Shown one piece after another: positions 1 to 8,856 of a stretch of DNA of 64,000 nucleotides. The notes beneath the pieces are model-generated. The model saw only the letters and a program-made list of their open reading frames with translations, had not been told where the DNA came from and ran no database searches. The translations under genes were made by a program, and so were the position numbers. The stretch spans positions 159,909 to 223,908 of the forward strand of contig CAJXPX010000004.1 of assembly GCA_913058335.1 (NCBI GenBank). Reading direction: 5' to 3'. How positions within the stretch are numbered: position 1 is the first letter of the stretch; each line of letters opens with the position of its first letter. This DNA is from an uncultured Hyphomonadaceae bacterium (GTDB taxonomy: Bacteria; Pseudomonadota; Alphaproteobacteria; Caulobacterales; Maricaulaceae).

Positions 1-179
1 TCCGCGTCAGGATGCTTTTCCGCCGTGAGAACTTTGCCGATAGAAAACTCGGATAGTTTCTCTGCCGGATTTTCAACGTCTTCGACTTCGAGACCGGCGA
101 GCGTCATCGCTTCGACAACCTCGTCGATTGTCGCCTCTGTCTCGAGATGCCTTTTCAGCCATGAGAGTGTGAATTTCAT
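1..179 (-). CDS. pheT: Phenylalanine--tRNA ligase beta subunit, N-terminal fragment
   Basis: The beta subunit of the alpha2-beta2 phenylalanyl-tRNA synthetase, which charges tRNA-Phe in the cytoplasm. Only the first 59 residues are inside the window; the gene continues past position 1. The visible start, [13 protein letters not shown], is the typical PheT opening, and the stretch [16 protein letters not shown] is the beginning of the tRNA-binding (EMAP/OB-fold) domain. The ATG lies 2 bases after the stop of the membrane-protein gene that separates it from pheS, so its ribosome binding site falls inside that gene. Identification is secure; nothing can be said about the rest of the protein. Confidence 0.93.
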   Translation of the reverse strand, partial: MKFTLSWLKRHLETEATIDEVVEAMTLAGLEVEDVENPAEKLSEFSIGKVLTAEKHPDA

Positions 180-181
180 TA

Positions 182-733
182 TTACACCAGTGCTTTAAAT
201 GGAATGATCAAAAAGTTTGCGAATCCGAAAAGCAGGCAAATCCAAATTACGATGTAAAACCAAGTTGGAAATTTCCTTAAAACCCAAAAATTTACTTTTT
301 TGCCGGCTTTTTCTTTGCATTTTACCGATAATATATTTCCGAGCTGTTTATTGATAAATATTCCGTCTAATACGATCAATTCTTTAGGCGCTACATAAGG
401 CAACGTGACAACATACAAACCGTCTGGATTCGTAGATGTTTTATAATCTCTACTAGGAAATATTAGTAGTTTGGTTGGAGCGGATTGGTATATTATTTCG
501 ACACTTGAGGCGGGTGCTCTTCCTAAATTTTGAACAAAGTTTTTTTCGGCAATTACATGTGCAGTGTTTTCTTCAATCGGAATAGGATGCCAACTGTGGT
601 TTGCTTGACCCCAAATAAGCGAAACTTTTGGACGAAGGAAATTAAGTAGAATTGCTACCATCACGGCAAGAAAGGCGGATACTATTTCGGATGAATATCC
701 CTGCCAAATTTCGTTTAAAAACTCTTGACCCAT
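182..733 (-). CDS. Hypothetical membrane protein inserted between pheS and pheT
   Basis: I do not recognise this 183-residue protein. It has one hydrophobic segment near the N-terminus (about residues 17-33, [15 protein letters not shown]) and a second near the C-terminus (about 157-178, rich in I, F, L and W), with a polar domain of roughly 120 residues between them. Its ATG overlaps the pheS stop as TGATG and its stop is 2 bases before pheT, so it appears translationally coupled to both synthetase subunits. The gene is clearly more AT-rich than pheS and chpT nearby, with long T and A runs, which suggests acquisition from outside. A TTG one codon upstream is possible, but the ATG fits the overlap better. 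It could be a neutral insertion or have an unknown envelope role. Confidence 0.75.
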   Translation of the reverse strand: MGQEFLNEIWQGYSSEIVSAFLAVMVAILLNFLRPKVSLIWGQANHSWHPIPIEENTAHVIAEKNFVQNLGRAPASSVEIIYQSAPTKLLIFPSRDYKTSTNPDGLYVVTLPYVAPKELIVLDGIFINKQLGNILSVKCKEKAGKKVNFWVLRKFPTWFYIVIWICLLFGFANFLIIPFKALV

Positions 734-1800
734 CAACTTAGACCCGTCGCGAGGTTAGCTTGTAGGAGGGGGTCGAAGCCATAATGGCCGAGCCAGCGTG
801 TGTCTGCGGCGAACATGTCGCGCAGGTCCGGCATGCCGTATTTGAGCATGGCGAGGCGGTCGACGCCCATGCCAAAGGCAAAGCCTTGATATTCTTCGGG
901 ATCTAGGTCGCAGGCGCGCAGCACATTGGGGTGGACCATGCCGCAACCGAGAATTTCCATCCAACTCTCCCCTTGGCCGATTTTAATCGCTGCGCCGTCG
1001 CGTTGATAGCGTACATCCATTTCGGCGGAGGGTTCGGTGAACGGGAAATGATGGGGACGGAACTGCACATCGACATCTGTTTCGAAAAACGCGCTGACAA
1101 AATCCATCAGAACGCCTTTGAGGTGGCCCATATGGATGCCTTTGTCGATGACCAAGCCTTCGACTTGATGAAACATTGGCGTATGGGTTTGGTCGGAGTC
1201 AGATCGGTATGTCCGGCCCGGCGCGATAATGCGGATGGGCGGCTTTTGTGAAATCATCGTGCGGATTTGCACTGGCGAGGTGTGAGTCCGTAAAACCTTT
1301 TTTTCTTCGTCACCCACAGGGGACATGAAAAATGTATCGTGAATATCTCTCGCCGGATGTCCGGGCGGGAAATTCAGCGCGGTGAAATTATGAAAATCAT
1401 CTTCAATATCCGGGCCTTCGGCGACCGAGAATCCCATATCGGAAAAAATGACGGCCATTTCTTCCATAACTTGCGGAACCGGATGAAGCGTGCCCTTGCG
1501 GCGCGTAATCGGCAAAGACATATCCATGGTTTCCGAGGCGAGGGCCGCGTCGAGAGCTCTGTTTTCAAGCTCTGTTTTCTTTTGCTCGACCAAAGCGTTG
1601 AGGTCGTTTTTCAACCCGTTAAGCGCCGGTCCCATAACCTTTTTCTCTTCAACGCTCATCTTTCCGAGCTCGCGCATCATTAGGGAGACTTCGCCTTTTT
1701 TGCCTAGAGCGGCGACGCGAACCTCGTCCAGTGTCTGGAGATCAGAGGCGGCCTTAATCTGGGCGGCGATTTTGGTTTTGACAGAGTCGATATCGGCCAT
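733..1800 (-). CDS. pheS: Phenylalanine--tRNA ligase alpha subunit
   Basis: The catalytic alpha subunit of phenylalanyl-tRNA synthetase (355 residues), a class II aminoacyl-tRNA synthetase. The N-terminal 90 or so residues form the charged helical arm that binds tRNA. The catalytic core shows motif 2 ([20 protein letters not shown]) and motif 3 ([20 protein letters not shown]), both intact. Start chosen at [14 protein letters not shown]; an in-frame ATG 26 codons upstream would add a Cys/Pro-rich, non-conserved extension. pheT is normally the very next gene, but here a membrane-protein gene lies between them. The 118-base gap upstream to the cheR-like gene probably contains the operon promoter. 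Confidence 0.96.
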   Translation of the reverse strand: MADIDSVKTKIAAQIKAASDLQTLDEVRVAALGKKGEVSLMMRELGKMSVEEKKVMGPALNGLKNDLNALVEQKKTELENRALDAALASETMDMSLPITRRKGTLHPVPQVMEEMAVIFSDMGFSVAEGPDIEDDFHNFTALNFPPGHPARDIHDTFFMSPVGDEEKKVLRTHTSPVQIRTMISQKPPIRIIAPGRTYRSDSDQTHTPMFHQVEGLVIDKGIHMGHLKGVLMDFVSAFFETDVDVQFRPHHFPFTEPSAEMDVRYQRDGAAIKIGQGESWMEILGCGMVHPNVLRACDLDPEEYQGFAFGMGVDRLAMLKYGMPDLRDMFAADTRWLGHYGFDPLLQANLATGLS

Positions 1801-1918
1801 GGTGGCAGGTCTTTCGGCATAACTTGAGGGCGGACATGTGTCCGCTTTATATGAGCCGCGTTTTGACGTTTTGCGCATCGCCCGTCAACCTAAAGCCTGC
1901 GCTGGTCTGCGATTGCGC

Positions 1919-2854
1919 TTATCCGGACTTGGTCATTTTTGTTTTTATAAAAGTCGTTCGCCCATTTGATTTTATGGCGGCCGGATCATCAAGAGGGTCT
2001 AAATCCTCGGCAATCTCTTCTCGCTTACGGTAAAGACAGCGTATGTCATCGACGGGGTCAAAACCGAAATTTATCTGTTTTAAGGATTCCTGGCTGCCGA
2101 GTAAGAGGTAGCCATAGGGAAGAACCAAGGAGGAAAGACCGCGCAATACCCGTAGTTTCGCCGGGCCGGAATAATGCGGTAAGGCCCCCCGAAACAAAAC
2201 CCCATGAAATTTTGGAAGGTTTCCAAGGCTTGATAGAAGATGCACGTCTTTAAACTGCACTACAGATTTCAATGAGTCTTTGACCACCCAATCGCTACTG
2301 TTGGGCTCTGCGACCGGATCGAAAAACTTTATAAGGTCGCGAGCTGGCAGACCGCGCTGTACCTCGAAATGGGTATAGCGCCCGGATTTGGCCCGGTCCA
2401 AGGCGGTGGAGGGGTAGTCCACACCGATGATCTCTATATTCAGTCCGGGGAATTGGTCTTTGACCCGCTCAAACGCCATCGCCATGCCGTAAGCTTCCTG
2501 ACCTGCGGCACAGCCAAAGGAAAGGAGCCTTACCTGACCTCCACCGCGCACGGCAAACAGGTCGGGAAGGATTTTATCCGCGAAAAGAGAAAAACTTTTG
2601 GGGTCTTTGTTGAAATGACTGTCCCGTTCCAGCAGGGTTGAGACGACCTGGACCGCAAGCCGGCTTTCCCCGGTTCCAAACAGTTCATCTACGAGGGCAT
2701 CAAGGGATTGAAACCCCTCTTTCCGGGCCAAGGCGGAAAGCCGCGTTTCCACCAAAAAGGCATGATCAGAGCCTAGATTGACCCCGGCCAACTCTAAGGT
2801 AAGCCGTTTTAGCGCCTCGTAATATGAAGGGTTTAAGCTGAGCGCCCCCGCCAT
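1919..2854 (-). CDS. CheR-type protein methyltransferase, divergent
   Basis: A 311-residue protein with the two-part layout of CheR: an N-terminal helical domain (about 1-85) and a SAM-binding Rossmann domain. CheR proteins methylate glutamates on chemoreceptors. The SAM motif I is present as LSFGCAAGQEAYG (canonical S-x-GCSTGEEPYS), followed by IIGVDYPSTALDRAKSGRY. Near the C-terminus, LRGLSSLVLPYGYLLLGSQE matches the conserved LxPGGYLxLGxSE. The usual FCRNVLIYF motif is degraded to LFRGALPHY, so catalysis or substrate may differ. It follows the CheY gene by 2 bases and belongs to the chpT-linked cluster. No receptor gene is nearby, so an orthodox chemotaxis role is uncertain. Confidence 0.82.
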   Translation of the reverse strand: MAGALSLNPSYYEALKRLTLELAGVNLGSDHAFLVETRLSALARKEGFQSLDALVDELFGTGESRLAVQVVSTLLERDSHFNKDPKSFSLFADKILPDLFAVRGGGQVRLLSFGCAAGQEAYGMAMAFERVKDQFPGLNIEIIGVDYPSTALDRAKSGRYTHFEVQRGLPARDLIKFFDPVAEPNSSDWVVKDSLKSVVQFKDVHLLSSLGNLPKFHGVLFRGALPHYSGPAKLRVLRGLSSLVLPYGYLLLGSQESLKQINFGFDPVDDIRCLYRKREEIAEDLDPLDDPAAIKSNGRTTFIKTKMTKSG

Positions 2855-2856
2855 GG

Positions 2857-3231
2857 TTAGATCAATCCTGCAAGCTGGAATTTGGATTCGATGATGTCAG
2901 AATCAAAAGGCTTCATAATATATTCGTCGGCCCCGTTATTCAGGGCTTCTGTAATGCGCTCAACGCTCCGTTCGGCTGTGCAGAAAACGACAATGGGAGC
3001 GTCGCCATCGGGCAGCTTACGCAACGCCTGCAAGAACCCAAATCCGTCAAGCACCGGCATTCTCCAATCCAGTAATACGGCGTCGGGCATGCTTAATTTA
3101 CACAGGTCAAGCGCTTCTTTTCCGTTGCTTGCTTCGGAAACGTCAAAATTCATATCTTTAAGGATTCGTGTCGCGACGCGGCGGATCATTTTAGAGTCAT
3201 CGACAATCAGGCAGTGTTTTAAATTGCTCAT
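2857..3231 (-). CDS. Single-domain response regulator, CheY-like
   Basis: A stand-alone receiver domain of 124 residues with no output domain. All phosphorylation residues are in place: acidic pair D11/D12, phospho-acceptor D55 (LLDWRMP), switch T85 (VFCTAE) and K107 (IMKPFD). Its start overlaps the stop of the upstream CheA/Hpt-like gene as ATGA, and the cheR-like gene follows after 2 bases, so the three are certainly cotranscribed. In this lineage such proteins can act in motility, c-di-GMP reception or as phosphate sinks. Its partner kinase is not in the window; ChpT or the neighbouring Hpt-like protein are candidate phosphodonors, which is inference from proximity. Confidence 0.9.
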   Translation of the reverse strand: MSNLKHCLIVDDSKMIRRVATRILKDMNFDVSEASNGKEALDLCKLSMPDAVLLDWRMPVLDGFGFLQALRKLPDGDAPIVVFCTAERSVERITEALNNGADEYIMKPFDSDIIESKFQLAGLI

Positions 3232-4292
3232 GAAATAGCTCCGACTCTAAATTCATCAGGCGAAAATCCGTCAGCCAAAGGGGTGTCGAGCAAGGCTTCT
3301 AGTCGGGAGCTTATCCCTTCTTCAACAGGCATTTTGGGCGTAGACCTTGTTTCTGAGACCGCATATTTCAAGATGAGTTTAAGAGACTTGCTCGCCGGGT
3401 TATGCTCGATCGTGACCAAATCGGCATGGCCGCATTTCTTCACCCATGCCTCACTGAGGGGGGCAGAAATTGTTGTAAAAGTCATGGCTTTGGATGTCGC
3501 GCTTATATCAATTTGGCAAAGAGATTCGGGTTTTGTTGTCGCCGCCAAATGCCGAATGAGGCAAGAGATCCACGTTTCGGCTCTCTGTTTCAAAAGGTTG
3601 GCTTTTGATTCCGGAAGCGTGACCCCTCCCATGTCATAGGAGAGACTGAGGGTGAGGGATGATTGCCGGGCAACGGAGAGACTGTTTTGCACTATATCGC
3701 GAATGAAAGCTTCGAGCGCGACTTTGGGCTCTTGAAACGTAGCTTCATCCGTCGGAGTGTCGGCCGGTTCAATAGACTCTGTAAAAGTTTCGAATTGAAG
3801 GGCTTCTGTACCGGATTGTTCGGGAGCGGTATTTTCCTGACTGAGCGGTGATGTCGATAGTGACAAAAGCGACTCAAAAGCCGGCTTTTGCGCTGCGTCC
3901 ACGAGGGGCAGGGCAGATTGCATGGCTTCAATGGCGCGAGCCTGACGGGCCGTTTCGGAAAAGTCGACAGGAATAATATCAGCGCTCTCTTGCGGCTCTA
4001 AATCTGAAGGAACCTCATCATCATTTTTTTCCATTTCTGCCACACCGGTTTCGTACAGCGCTACCACATTGGAGAGGGTGTGAAGCCGTAAAGGCAGTCG
4101 GTGCTTATCATCTAGAGCTTCCAGAGCGTCTTGTGCGGCGCGGTAAATGGCGCGGGCGTGGTTTAATTTTGCCCCGCTTTGGATTTCCGCCAAAACATCC
4201 GTCATATCCTGCGCGCAGGCCACATTTGCCCGATTCAGGGCAGTGTGACAGCACTGCACGAAGGTGCGGGCCTGTTTTATGCAATCACCCAT
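3228..4292 (-). CDS. CheA/Hpt-like protein of the chpT-linked cluster
   Basis: A 354-residue cytoplasmic protein without clear catalytic motifs. The first 100 residues are helical with several His residues (including CCHTALNRANVAC) and resemble a histidine-phosphotransfer bundle. A low-complexity acidic linker rich in E, S and P follows (about 110-195). The C-terminal 150 residues look like a degenerate histidine-kinase-type fold: a helix pair around SLSVARQSSLTLSLSYDMGG and alternating beta strands, but no recognisable N, G1 or G2 ATP boxes. I read it as a degenerate signalling adaptor. It is transcribed with cheY (ATGA overlap) and cheR, 171 bases downstream of chpT. Function is not assignable from sequence alone. 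Confidence 0.6.
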   Translation of the reverse strand: MGDCIKQARTFVQCCHTALNRANVACAQDMTDVLAEIQSGAKLNHARAIYRAAQDALEALDDKHRLPLRLHTLSNVVALYETGVAEMEKNDDEVPSDLEPQESADIIPVDFSETARQARAIEAMQSALPLVDAAQKPAFESLLSLSTSPLSQENTAPEQSGTEALQFETFTESIEPADTPTDEATFQEPKVALEAFIRDIVQNSLSVARQSSLTLSLSYDMGGVTLPESKANLLKQRAETWISCLIRHLAATTKPESLCQIDISATSKAMTFTTISAPLSEAWVKKCGHADLVTIEHNPASKSLKLILKYAVSETRSTPKMPVEEGISSRLEALLDTPLADGFSPDEFRVGAIS

Positions 4293-4463
4293 ATGGTCTG
4301 ATCATCCAAACTGTTTCACCAAGCGATGTTCGCGGATCATCCACGACACCTTGTGTAAATCATGACCAAAAAGGGTTAAGACGGACTAAAGCGCCTTCAC
4401 AATTTGCAGTTTGAAGCTTATAAAAACAACAAAATTTGGCTTGTAGGAATTTTATAATTTAAA

Positions 4464-5099
4464 TCAGGCGAAATTAGCTGTCAGCGTAACAGACTCTTCG
4501 TCGGCGTCATGGGTAAGAGATCCGCCCAATTCGCGCGCTATCATCCCAGTGTAAAAGGGTTGGATTGAGCGGCCATCAAACCCGTCCTCAGGTGTTTTTC
4601 CGTTTAAGGCTTTTTCTATTTCGGGCTTGAGAGCGGCGCGGCGTCCCGTGGCCACGAGTTTCAATTGGGACTCATCACCAGAAATGACGACCTCTCCCCC
4701 TCTCGGAATAGAATTTACCGAGATCATGACCATATTCATCAAAAGTCTCGCTTTGGACTTTTCGAGCCCGTTTACGGAAAGCTGCCAATTGAGAGTGGCT
4801 TTGCTGTCGGCGTACATATCCATTGTCTTTTTTTGAAGGTCTTCAAGCGGAAAAATTCCGGGGGCAGACCCTGCCGCGCCGAAAGCGTCGCGTAGAAAGT
4901 TCAGCTTGGCATTGGCTTGCCGCGAGGCATTGCGAATGAGATCAATCGCATCGGGGTGCATATCGACATTGTTCTCATCATCCAAGACTTCGAGTCCCGT
5001 ATTCACCATGCCGACAGGATTGATTAGGTCGTGGCAGACCCGCGAACATAATAAGGCCGCGAGGCTAGAGGGGGTAAGTTTGATGACATTAGCACTCAT
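4464..5099 (-). CDS. chpT: Histidine phosphotransferase ChpT
   Basis: ChpT relays phosphate from the hybrid kinase CckA to the master cell-cycle regulator CtrA and to CpdR in alphaproteobacteria. The 211-residue protein begins MSANVIKLTPSSLAALLCSR and carries the phospho-accepting histidine in VCHDLINPVG (about residue 26), the hallmark of the family. The dimerisation helices are followed by a histidine-kinase-like C-terminal domain that lacks ATP-binding motifs, for example GKTPEDGFDGRSIQPFYTGM where a catalytic domain would have a lid. Start set at the second Met (residue 4 of the longer frame) by family convention. It is first in a minus-strand run of four signalling genes. Confidence 0.9.
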   Translation of the reverse strand: MSANVIKLTPSSLAALLCSRVCHDLINPVGMVNTGLEVLDDENNVDMHPDAIDLIRNASRQANAKLNFLRDAFGAAGSAPGIFPLEDLQKKTMDMYADSKATLNWQLSVNGLEKSKARLLMNMVMISVNSIPRGGEVVISGDESQLKLVATGRRAALKPEIEKALNGKTPEDGFDGRSIQPFYTGMIARELGGSLTHDADEESVTLTANFA

Positions 5100-5160
5100 G
5101 AGTCGCACTCCGATGGTATCTATATTTTAGTTCTGAGCTGATTTGCCCGTCACAACAAAC

Positions 5161-5187
5161 AAAAAACCCCGGCGCAAGGCCGGGGTT
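5161..5187 (-). terminator. Rho-independent terminator of the AGCS symporter gene
   Basis: A perfect 9-base-pair stem (AACCCCGGC pairing with GCCGGGGTT, 5165-5173 and 5179-5187) with a 5-base loop. Read on the minus strand it is followed by six T residues (5161-5166). It begins 24 bases after the symporter stop codon and separates that gene from chpT. Confidence 0.9.
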
Positions 5188-5210
5188 CCAATTTTTAGTT
5201 TTGCCAAGGG

Positions 5211-6677
5211 TTATGGCAAGTCTTCCTGATCAACCAAACCGTCTTTCGCGGTTTTCTCTTTGTCGAAATATTCTTTCGCCAATTTGAACACGACCGGGGA
5301 CAGCAAGATGATACCAATCAGGTTTGGTGCAGCCATGAGGCCTGTCAAAGTATCTGCCATTAACCAGAACAGGTTGACGATATTCCCAATTTGATCTTGT
5401 AGCGCAATTGCGGCCGCAGACGCGAATACAACTAATACCCAAAGGATACGATAAACCGGTATGGATTTTTCGGTGAACAAGAAAGCCGAGCAACGCTCTC
5501 CATAATAGCTCCAACCGAGAATGGTCGTGAACGCAAAAACGGTCAGGCCAATGGCCACAATGTGCCCCCCCCATCCAAAGAGGCTGGCGTCAAAGGCTGA
5601 GGCTGTCAGCGGGGCACCCGTATCACATCCTGGAGGCTGCAGACCTGTCATAAGGGTTTGTAGATTTTCAGGGCTGGCAATACATTCTGTTGGAATGACG
5701 CCGGAGGTTAGAATAACCAAAGCTGTGATTGTGCAAACAATCAACGTATCAATAATAGTGCCCAGCATCGCGATAATGCCTTGATTAACCGGATCATTGT
5801 TTCTCGCGGCGGCGTGAGCAATAGGCGCGGAACCTTGTCCGGCTTCGTTCGAGAAAATACCCCGGGCCACACCCTTTTGCATCGCCAATACCAATAGTCC
5901 GACAGAGATACCTGTCCCGGCTGTTTGCAGACCAAACGCGCCAGCGAAAATCCGGCCAAAGGCCTCAGGAATAGCCTCTGCGTGGAGAAGGATAACGGTG
6001 ATACCGGCCAACAGGTACAGACCTGCCATGATCGGCACGACGGAAGAGGCGACAATGCCAATTCGTTTAATTCCGCCGATGATTACCGCGGCGGCCCCGC
6101 CTGCGATAAAGACCGCCGTGATCCAAGGGCTGAGACCATATGTGCTCTTAAGAGCATCTGCTACGGAGTTGGACTGAATTGAGGCCCCTGTTCCAAGCGC
6201 GGCGAAGAAACCGAAAAAGGCAAATGTATAAGCGAGCCATTTCCATTTCGGCCCCAAACCGTTCTTAATATAATACATCGGGCCGCCGACTCGGTTTCCT
6301 TTGGAGTCAATCTCGCGGTAACGCACCGCCAAAACGCCTTCAGAAAATTTAGTCGCTGTCCCGACAATGGCGGTCATCCACATCCAGAAGACAGCACCCG
6401 GGCCGCCAATGGCAATGGCGGCGGCCACGCCTGCAATGTTCCCGGTTCCGATGGTGGAAGATAGCGCCGTCATCAACGCCGCAAAAGGAGACACATCCCC
6501 CTCATCTTCGTTCCCAGTTCTTTTCTTGAAAAGCTGTTTGAAGGCGTAGGGGATACGCACCACGGACAGAAGGCGAAGGCCAAATGTCAAATAGAGACCT
6601 GTTAAGAGCAATAGACCCAACATGGGCCATCCCCAAACCTGTGAATTAACGAAGTTTAGAATCTCTTCAAATGACAT
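5211..6677 (-). CDS. Sodium:alanine/glycine symporter, AGCS family
   Basis: An inner-membrane Na+-coupled amino-acid importer of 488 residues with about 11 hydrophobic segments. Family signatures are visible: the GTGNIAGVAAAIAIGGPGAV loop near residue 90 and GIFSNEAGQGSAPIAHAAA near residue 285. Start placed at MSFEEILNFVNSQ because GGGAG sits 5 bases upstream; an upstream Met 11 codons earlier lacks a site. The substrate is probably alanine or glycine by family. Some ion-transport relatives use D-alanine or other small neutral amino acids, and the sequence does not distinguish these. It is monocistronic, ending in a strong terminator, and is divergent from the aminotransferase gene at 6869. 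Confidence 0.93.
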   Translation of the reverse strand: MSFEEILNFVNSQVWGWPMLGLLLLTGLYLTFGLRLLSVVRIPYAFKQLFKKRTGNEDEGDVSPFAALMTALSSTIGTGNIAGVAAAIAIGGPGAVFWMWMTAIVGTATKFSEGVLAVRYREIDSKGNRVGGPMYYIKNGLGPKWKWLAYTFAFFGFFAALGTGASIQSNSVADALKSTYGLSPWITAVFIAGGAAAVIIGGIKRIGIVASSVVPIMAGLYLLAGITVILLHAEAIPEAFGRIFAGAFGLQTAGTGISVGLLVLAMQKGVARGIFSNEAGQGSAPIAHAAARNNDPVNQGIIAMLGTIIDTLIVCTITALVILTSGVIPTECIASPENLQTLMTGLQPPGCDTGAPLTASAFDASLFGWGGHIVAIGLTVFAFTTILGWSYYGERCSAFLFTEKSIPVYRILWVLVVFASAAAIALQDQIGNIVNLFWLMADTLTGLMAAPNLIGIILLSPVVFKLAKEYFDKEKTAKDGLVDQEDLP

Positions 6678-6868
6678 TTTATCTCCCAGCCCTCTTGAGG
6701 GGTCCTTCAAATTTTAACGACCATAGGCGAGGGAATTGACCCATGCCAAATAAAAAAGCGTGATTTCTGGGAGTAAACTGCGCTTTGTACGCTTTAAAAA
6801 TCTTCGGGCCCTGATATAGCCCTGATGAAAGTAGTGACGCCTTAATCTTCAGCAAGTCGGAAAACAAA

Positions 6869-8062
6869 ATGTTTGAATATCTCGTACCTCGTCCGCCGGA
6901 CGCTATTATTGCTCTGATGGAGGCCTGCAAAGCCGACACGAATCCCGATAAAATCGATTTGGGTGTTGGAGTATATAAAGATGATGCCGGAGAGACTCGG
7001 GTCATGAAAGCTGTCAAAGAGGCTGAAAAGCTCTGGTGGAAAGAAGAAACTACTAAATCGTATGTTTCCACTGTGGGTCGTTCAGATTTTTGTCAGGCTA
7101 TGGTCGAGATGATGTTTGGCGAGAAAAGCCCTGTCATCACGGAAAATCGACTCGCGACGTCGCAAGCCGCAGGCGGATCAGGGGCCTTGCGGATTGGGGC
7201 GGAAGTCATCAAATCTGCCGCGCCCGATACAACTGTCTGGGTCAGTACGCCGACCTGGGCCAATCATATTCCGCTCATCAGCTCCGCCGGACTGAAGATC
7301 GACTATTACCCTTATTATAACCGGGAAACCTTAGGCGTTGATTTCCATGATATGCTCGATCATTTGCGCGAAAAAGCCAAGCCGGGCGATGTGGTGCTTT
7401 TGCATGGCTGTTGTCATAATCCGACTGGCGCCGACCTGACACAGGCGCAGTGGGATATTCTCGCAGATTTCTTGAATAACGAGTCCCTTATTCCTTATGT
7501 GGACCTCGCTTATTTTGGTCTGGGGCGTGGTATGGAAGACGATGTTTACGGTCTTCGTAAGATTTTGGAAATTTGCCCGGAAAGCTTGGTGGCGGCGAGT
7601 TGTTCGAAAAACTTTGGTCTCTACCGCGAACGTGTAGGGCTTATCGCGGTGATCACTAAGGATGCCGAAACCGCTAAAATTGCTCAAAGCCAACTTGGCT
7701 CTATTCAGCGTAAAATTATCTCTATGCCGCCTGATCACGGCGCCGCTTTGGTCGCGCGTATTTTAGGAGATAAAGCCTTACGCAAGATGTGGATAGATGA
7801 ACTCGACGAGATGCGTATGCGGATGATTGATTTGCGCCGCCAGCTCTCAGAAGCGCTTTCCGTTCAGGGGGCCGAGACGATGGCGGCTGCCGTTAAAAAC
7901 CAGAACGGAATGTTCTCGACCTTGCCTGTTTCGCCTGAACAAGCCGAAGCGTTGCGAGAGAAGTTTTCTATCTACATGACAAATTCGGGCCGGATAAACA
8001 TTGCCGGCGCCAATAAAAATAACATTCCGAAATTGGCCGAAGCCCTATTGGACGTTTTATAG
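6869..8062 (+). CDS. Aromatic/aspartate aminotransferase (class I, PLP)
   Basis: A 397-residue class I aminotransferase of the AspC/TyrB subgroup, transferring amino groups between aspartate or aromatic amino acids and 2-oxoglutarate. Recognisable features are LGVGVYKDDAGETRVMKAV near residue 30, the CCHNPTGADLT loop near residue 190, and the PLP-binding lysine in SCSKNFGLYRERVG (about residue 250). The C-terminal RINIAGANKNN is the usual AspC/TyrB ending with the substrate-binding Arg. Only a weak ribosome binding site (GGAAAAC) precedes the ATG. The gene is alone on its strand and ends in a terminator. TyrB versus AspC specificity cannot be told from the sequence. Confidence 0.92.
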   Translation: MFEYLVPRPPDAIIALMEACKADTNPDKIDLGVGVYKDDAGETRVMKAVKEAEKLWWKEETTKSYVSTVGRSDFCQAMVEMMFGEKSPVITENRLATSQAAGGSGALRIGAEVIKSAAPDTTVWVSTPTWANHIPLISSAGLKIDYYPYYNRETLGVDFHDMLDHLREKAKPGDVVLLHGCCHNPTGADLTQAQWDILADFLNNESLIPYVDLAYFGLGRGMEDDVYGLRKILEICPESLVAASCSKNFGLYRERVGLIAVITKDAETAKIAQSQLGSIQRKIISMPPDHGAALVARILGDKALRKMWIDELDEMRMRMIDLRRQLSEALSVQGAETMAAAVKNQNGMFSTLPVSPEQAEALREKFSIYMTNSGRINIAGANKNNIPKLAEALLDVL

Positions 8063-8095
8063 TAGAAAGCTCTAAAATTGGATATATCTAATAAT

Positions 8096-8121
8096 AAGGC
8101 CGCATCCGAGCGGCCTTTTTT
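8096..8121 (+). terminator. Rho-independent terminator after the aminotransferase
   Basis: An 8-base-pair stem (AAGGCCGC with GCGGCCTT, loop ATCCGA) followed by a T run, 34 bases after the aminotransferase stop codon. The minus-strand phoB gene ends close by at 8146, so it may also help stop that transcript. Confidence 0.88.
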
Positions 8122-8145
8122 ATGGGTTTAAACCAGTTTAGGGGG

Positions 8146-8838
8146 TTAAGCCAGCTTTGGCTCAAAAGCATATCCGGCCGATCGGACAGTTCGGATAGGG
8201 TCCGGCTTTTTCGGGGCGCCAAGGGCTTTTCTCAATCGCCCAATATGGACATCAACCGTGCGGGCTTCGACATAGACGTCCCGGCCCCAAACGGCATCCA
8301 AGAGCTGCTCCCGCGAAAAGACGCGGCCCGGATTTTTAATGAAATGTTCCAACAGGCGGAATTCCGTTGGGCCCAGATGCACTGTATTGTCTCCGCGTTT
8401 GACGCGGAAAGCCTGCATATCCACTTCGATATCGCCTTGCTTTATAATGTCCTGCAATAAAGACGGCTGGGCACGCCGCAAGAGGGATCGTGTCCGGGCA
8501 AAAAGTTCTGGCATCGAAAACGGTTTTACGAGGTAATCATCTGCGCCGTAATCCAGACCCGTAACTTTATCCGTTTCATCACCGCGCGCGGTGAGCATGA
8601 TGATTGGGGTGCTGACGGTTTCCTTGCGGCGGCGAAGGCGGCGGCAGACTTCCACACCAGAGAGTTTCGGAAGCATCCAATCCAACAATATTAAATCCGG
8701 CGAGCGTTCTTCGGCAATCAAAAGGGCTTCTTCTCCATCCTCGGCAATCGCCGTATCATATCCTTCTTTGGAAAAGTTATATTCAAGAAGCGTTGACAGG
8801 GCGTCTTCGTCTTCGACAATCAGGACAAATGGTTTCAT
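8146..8838 (-). CDS. phoB: Phosphate regulon response regulator PhoB
   Basis: An OmpR/PhoB-class transcription factor (230 residues) that activates phosphate-starvation genes when phosphorylated by PhoR. The receiver domain (1-120) has E9/D10, phospho-acceptor D53 (LILLDWMLP), a Thr in ITMLTARGDE-type context (IIMLTARGDE) and the Lys of LVKPFSM. The winged-helix effector domain (about 135-230) has the recognition-helix region SREQLLDAVWGRDVYVEARTVDVHIGRLR in family form. The gene follows phoU after 18 bases without a good Shine-Dalgarno site, pointing to coupling with phoU. Identity as PhoB is supported by both the sequence and the phoR-phoU neighbours. Confidence 0.95.
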   Translation of the reverse strand: MKPFVLIVEDEDALSTLLEYNFSKEGYDTAIAEDGEEALLIAEERSPDLILLDWMLPKLSGVEVCRRLRRRKETVSTPIIMLTARGDETDKVTGLDYGADDYLVKPFSMPELFARTRSLLRRAQPSLLQDIIKQGDIEVDMQAFRVKRGDNTVHLGPTEFRLLEHFIKNPGRVFSREQLLDAVWGRDVYVEARTVDVHIGRLRKALGAPKKPDPIRTVRSAGYAFEPKLA

Positions 8839-8856
8839 AGAGATGGGCTAGGGAAA

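Noticed and set aside
931..1251. Antisense frame inside pheS (106 codons)
   Set aside because: A shadow of the conserved pheS reading frame; no independent start signal or family match.
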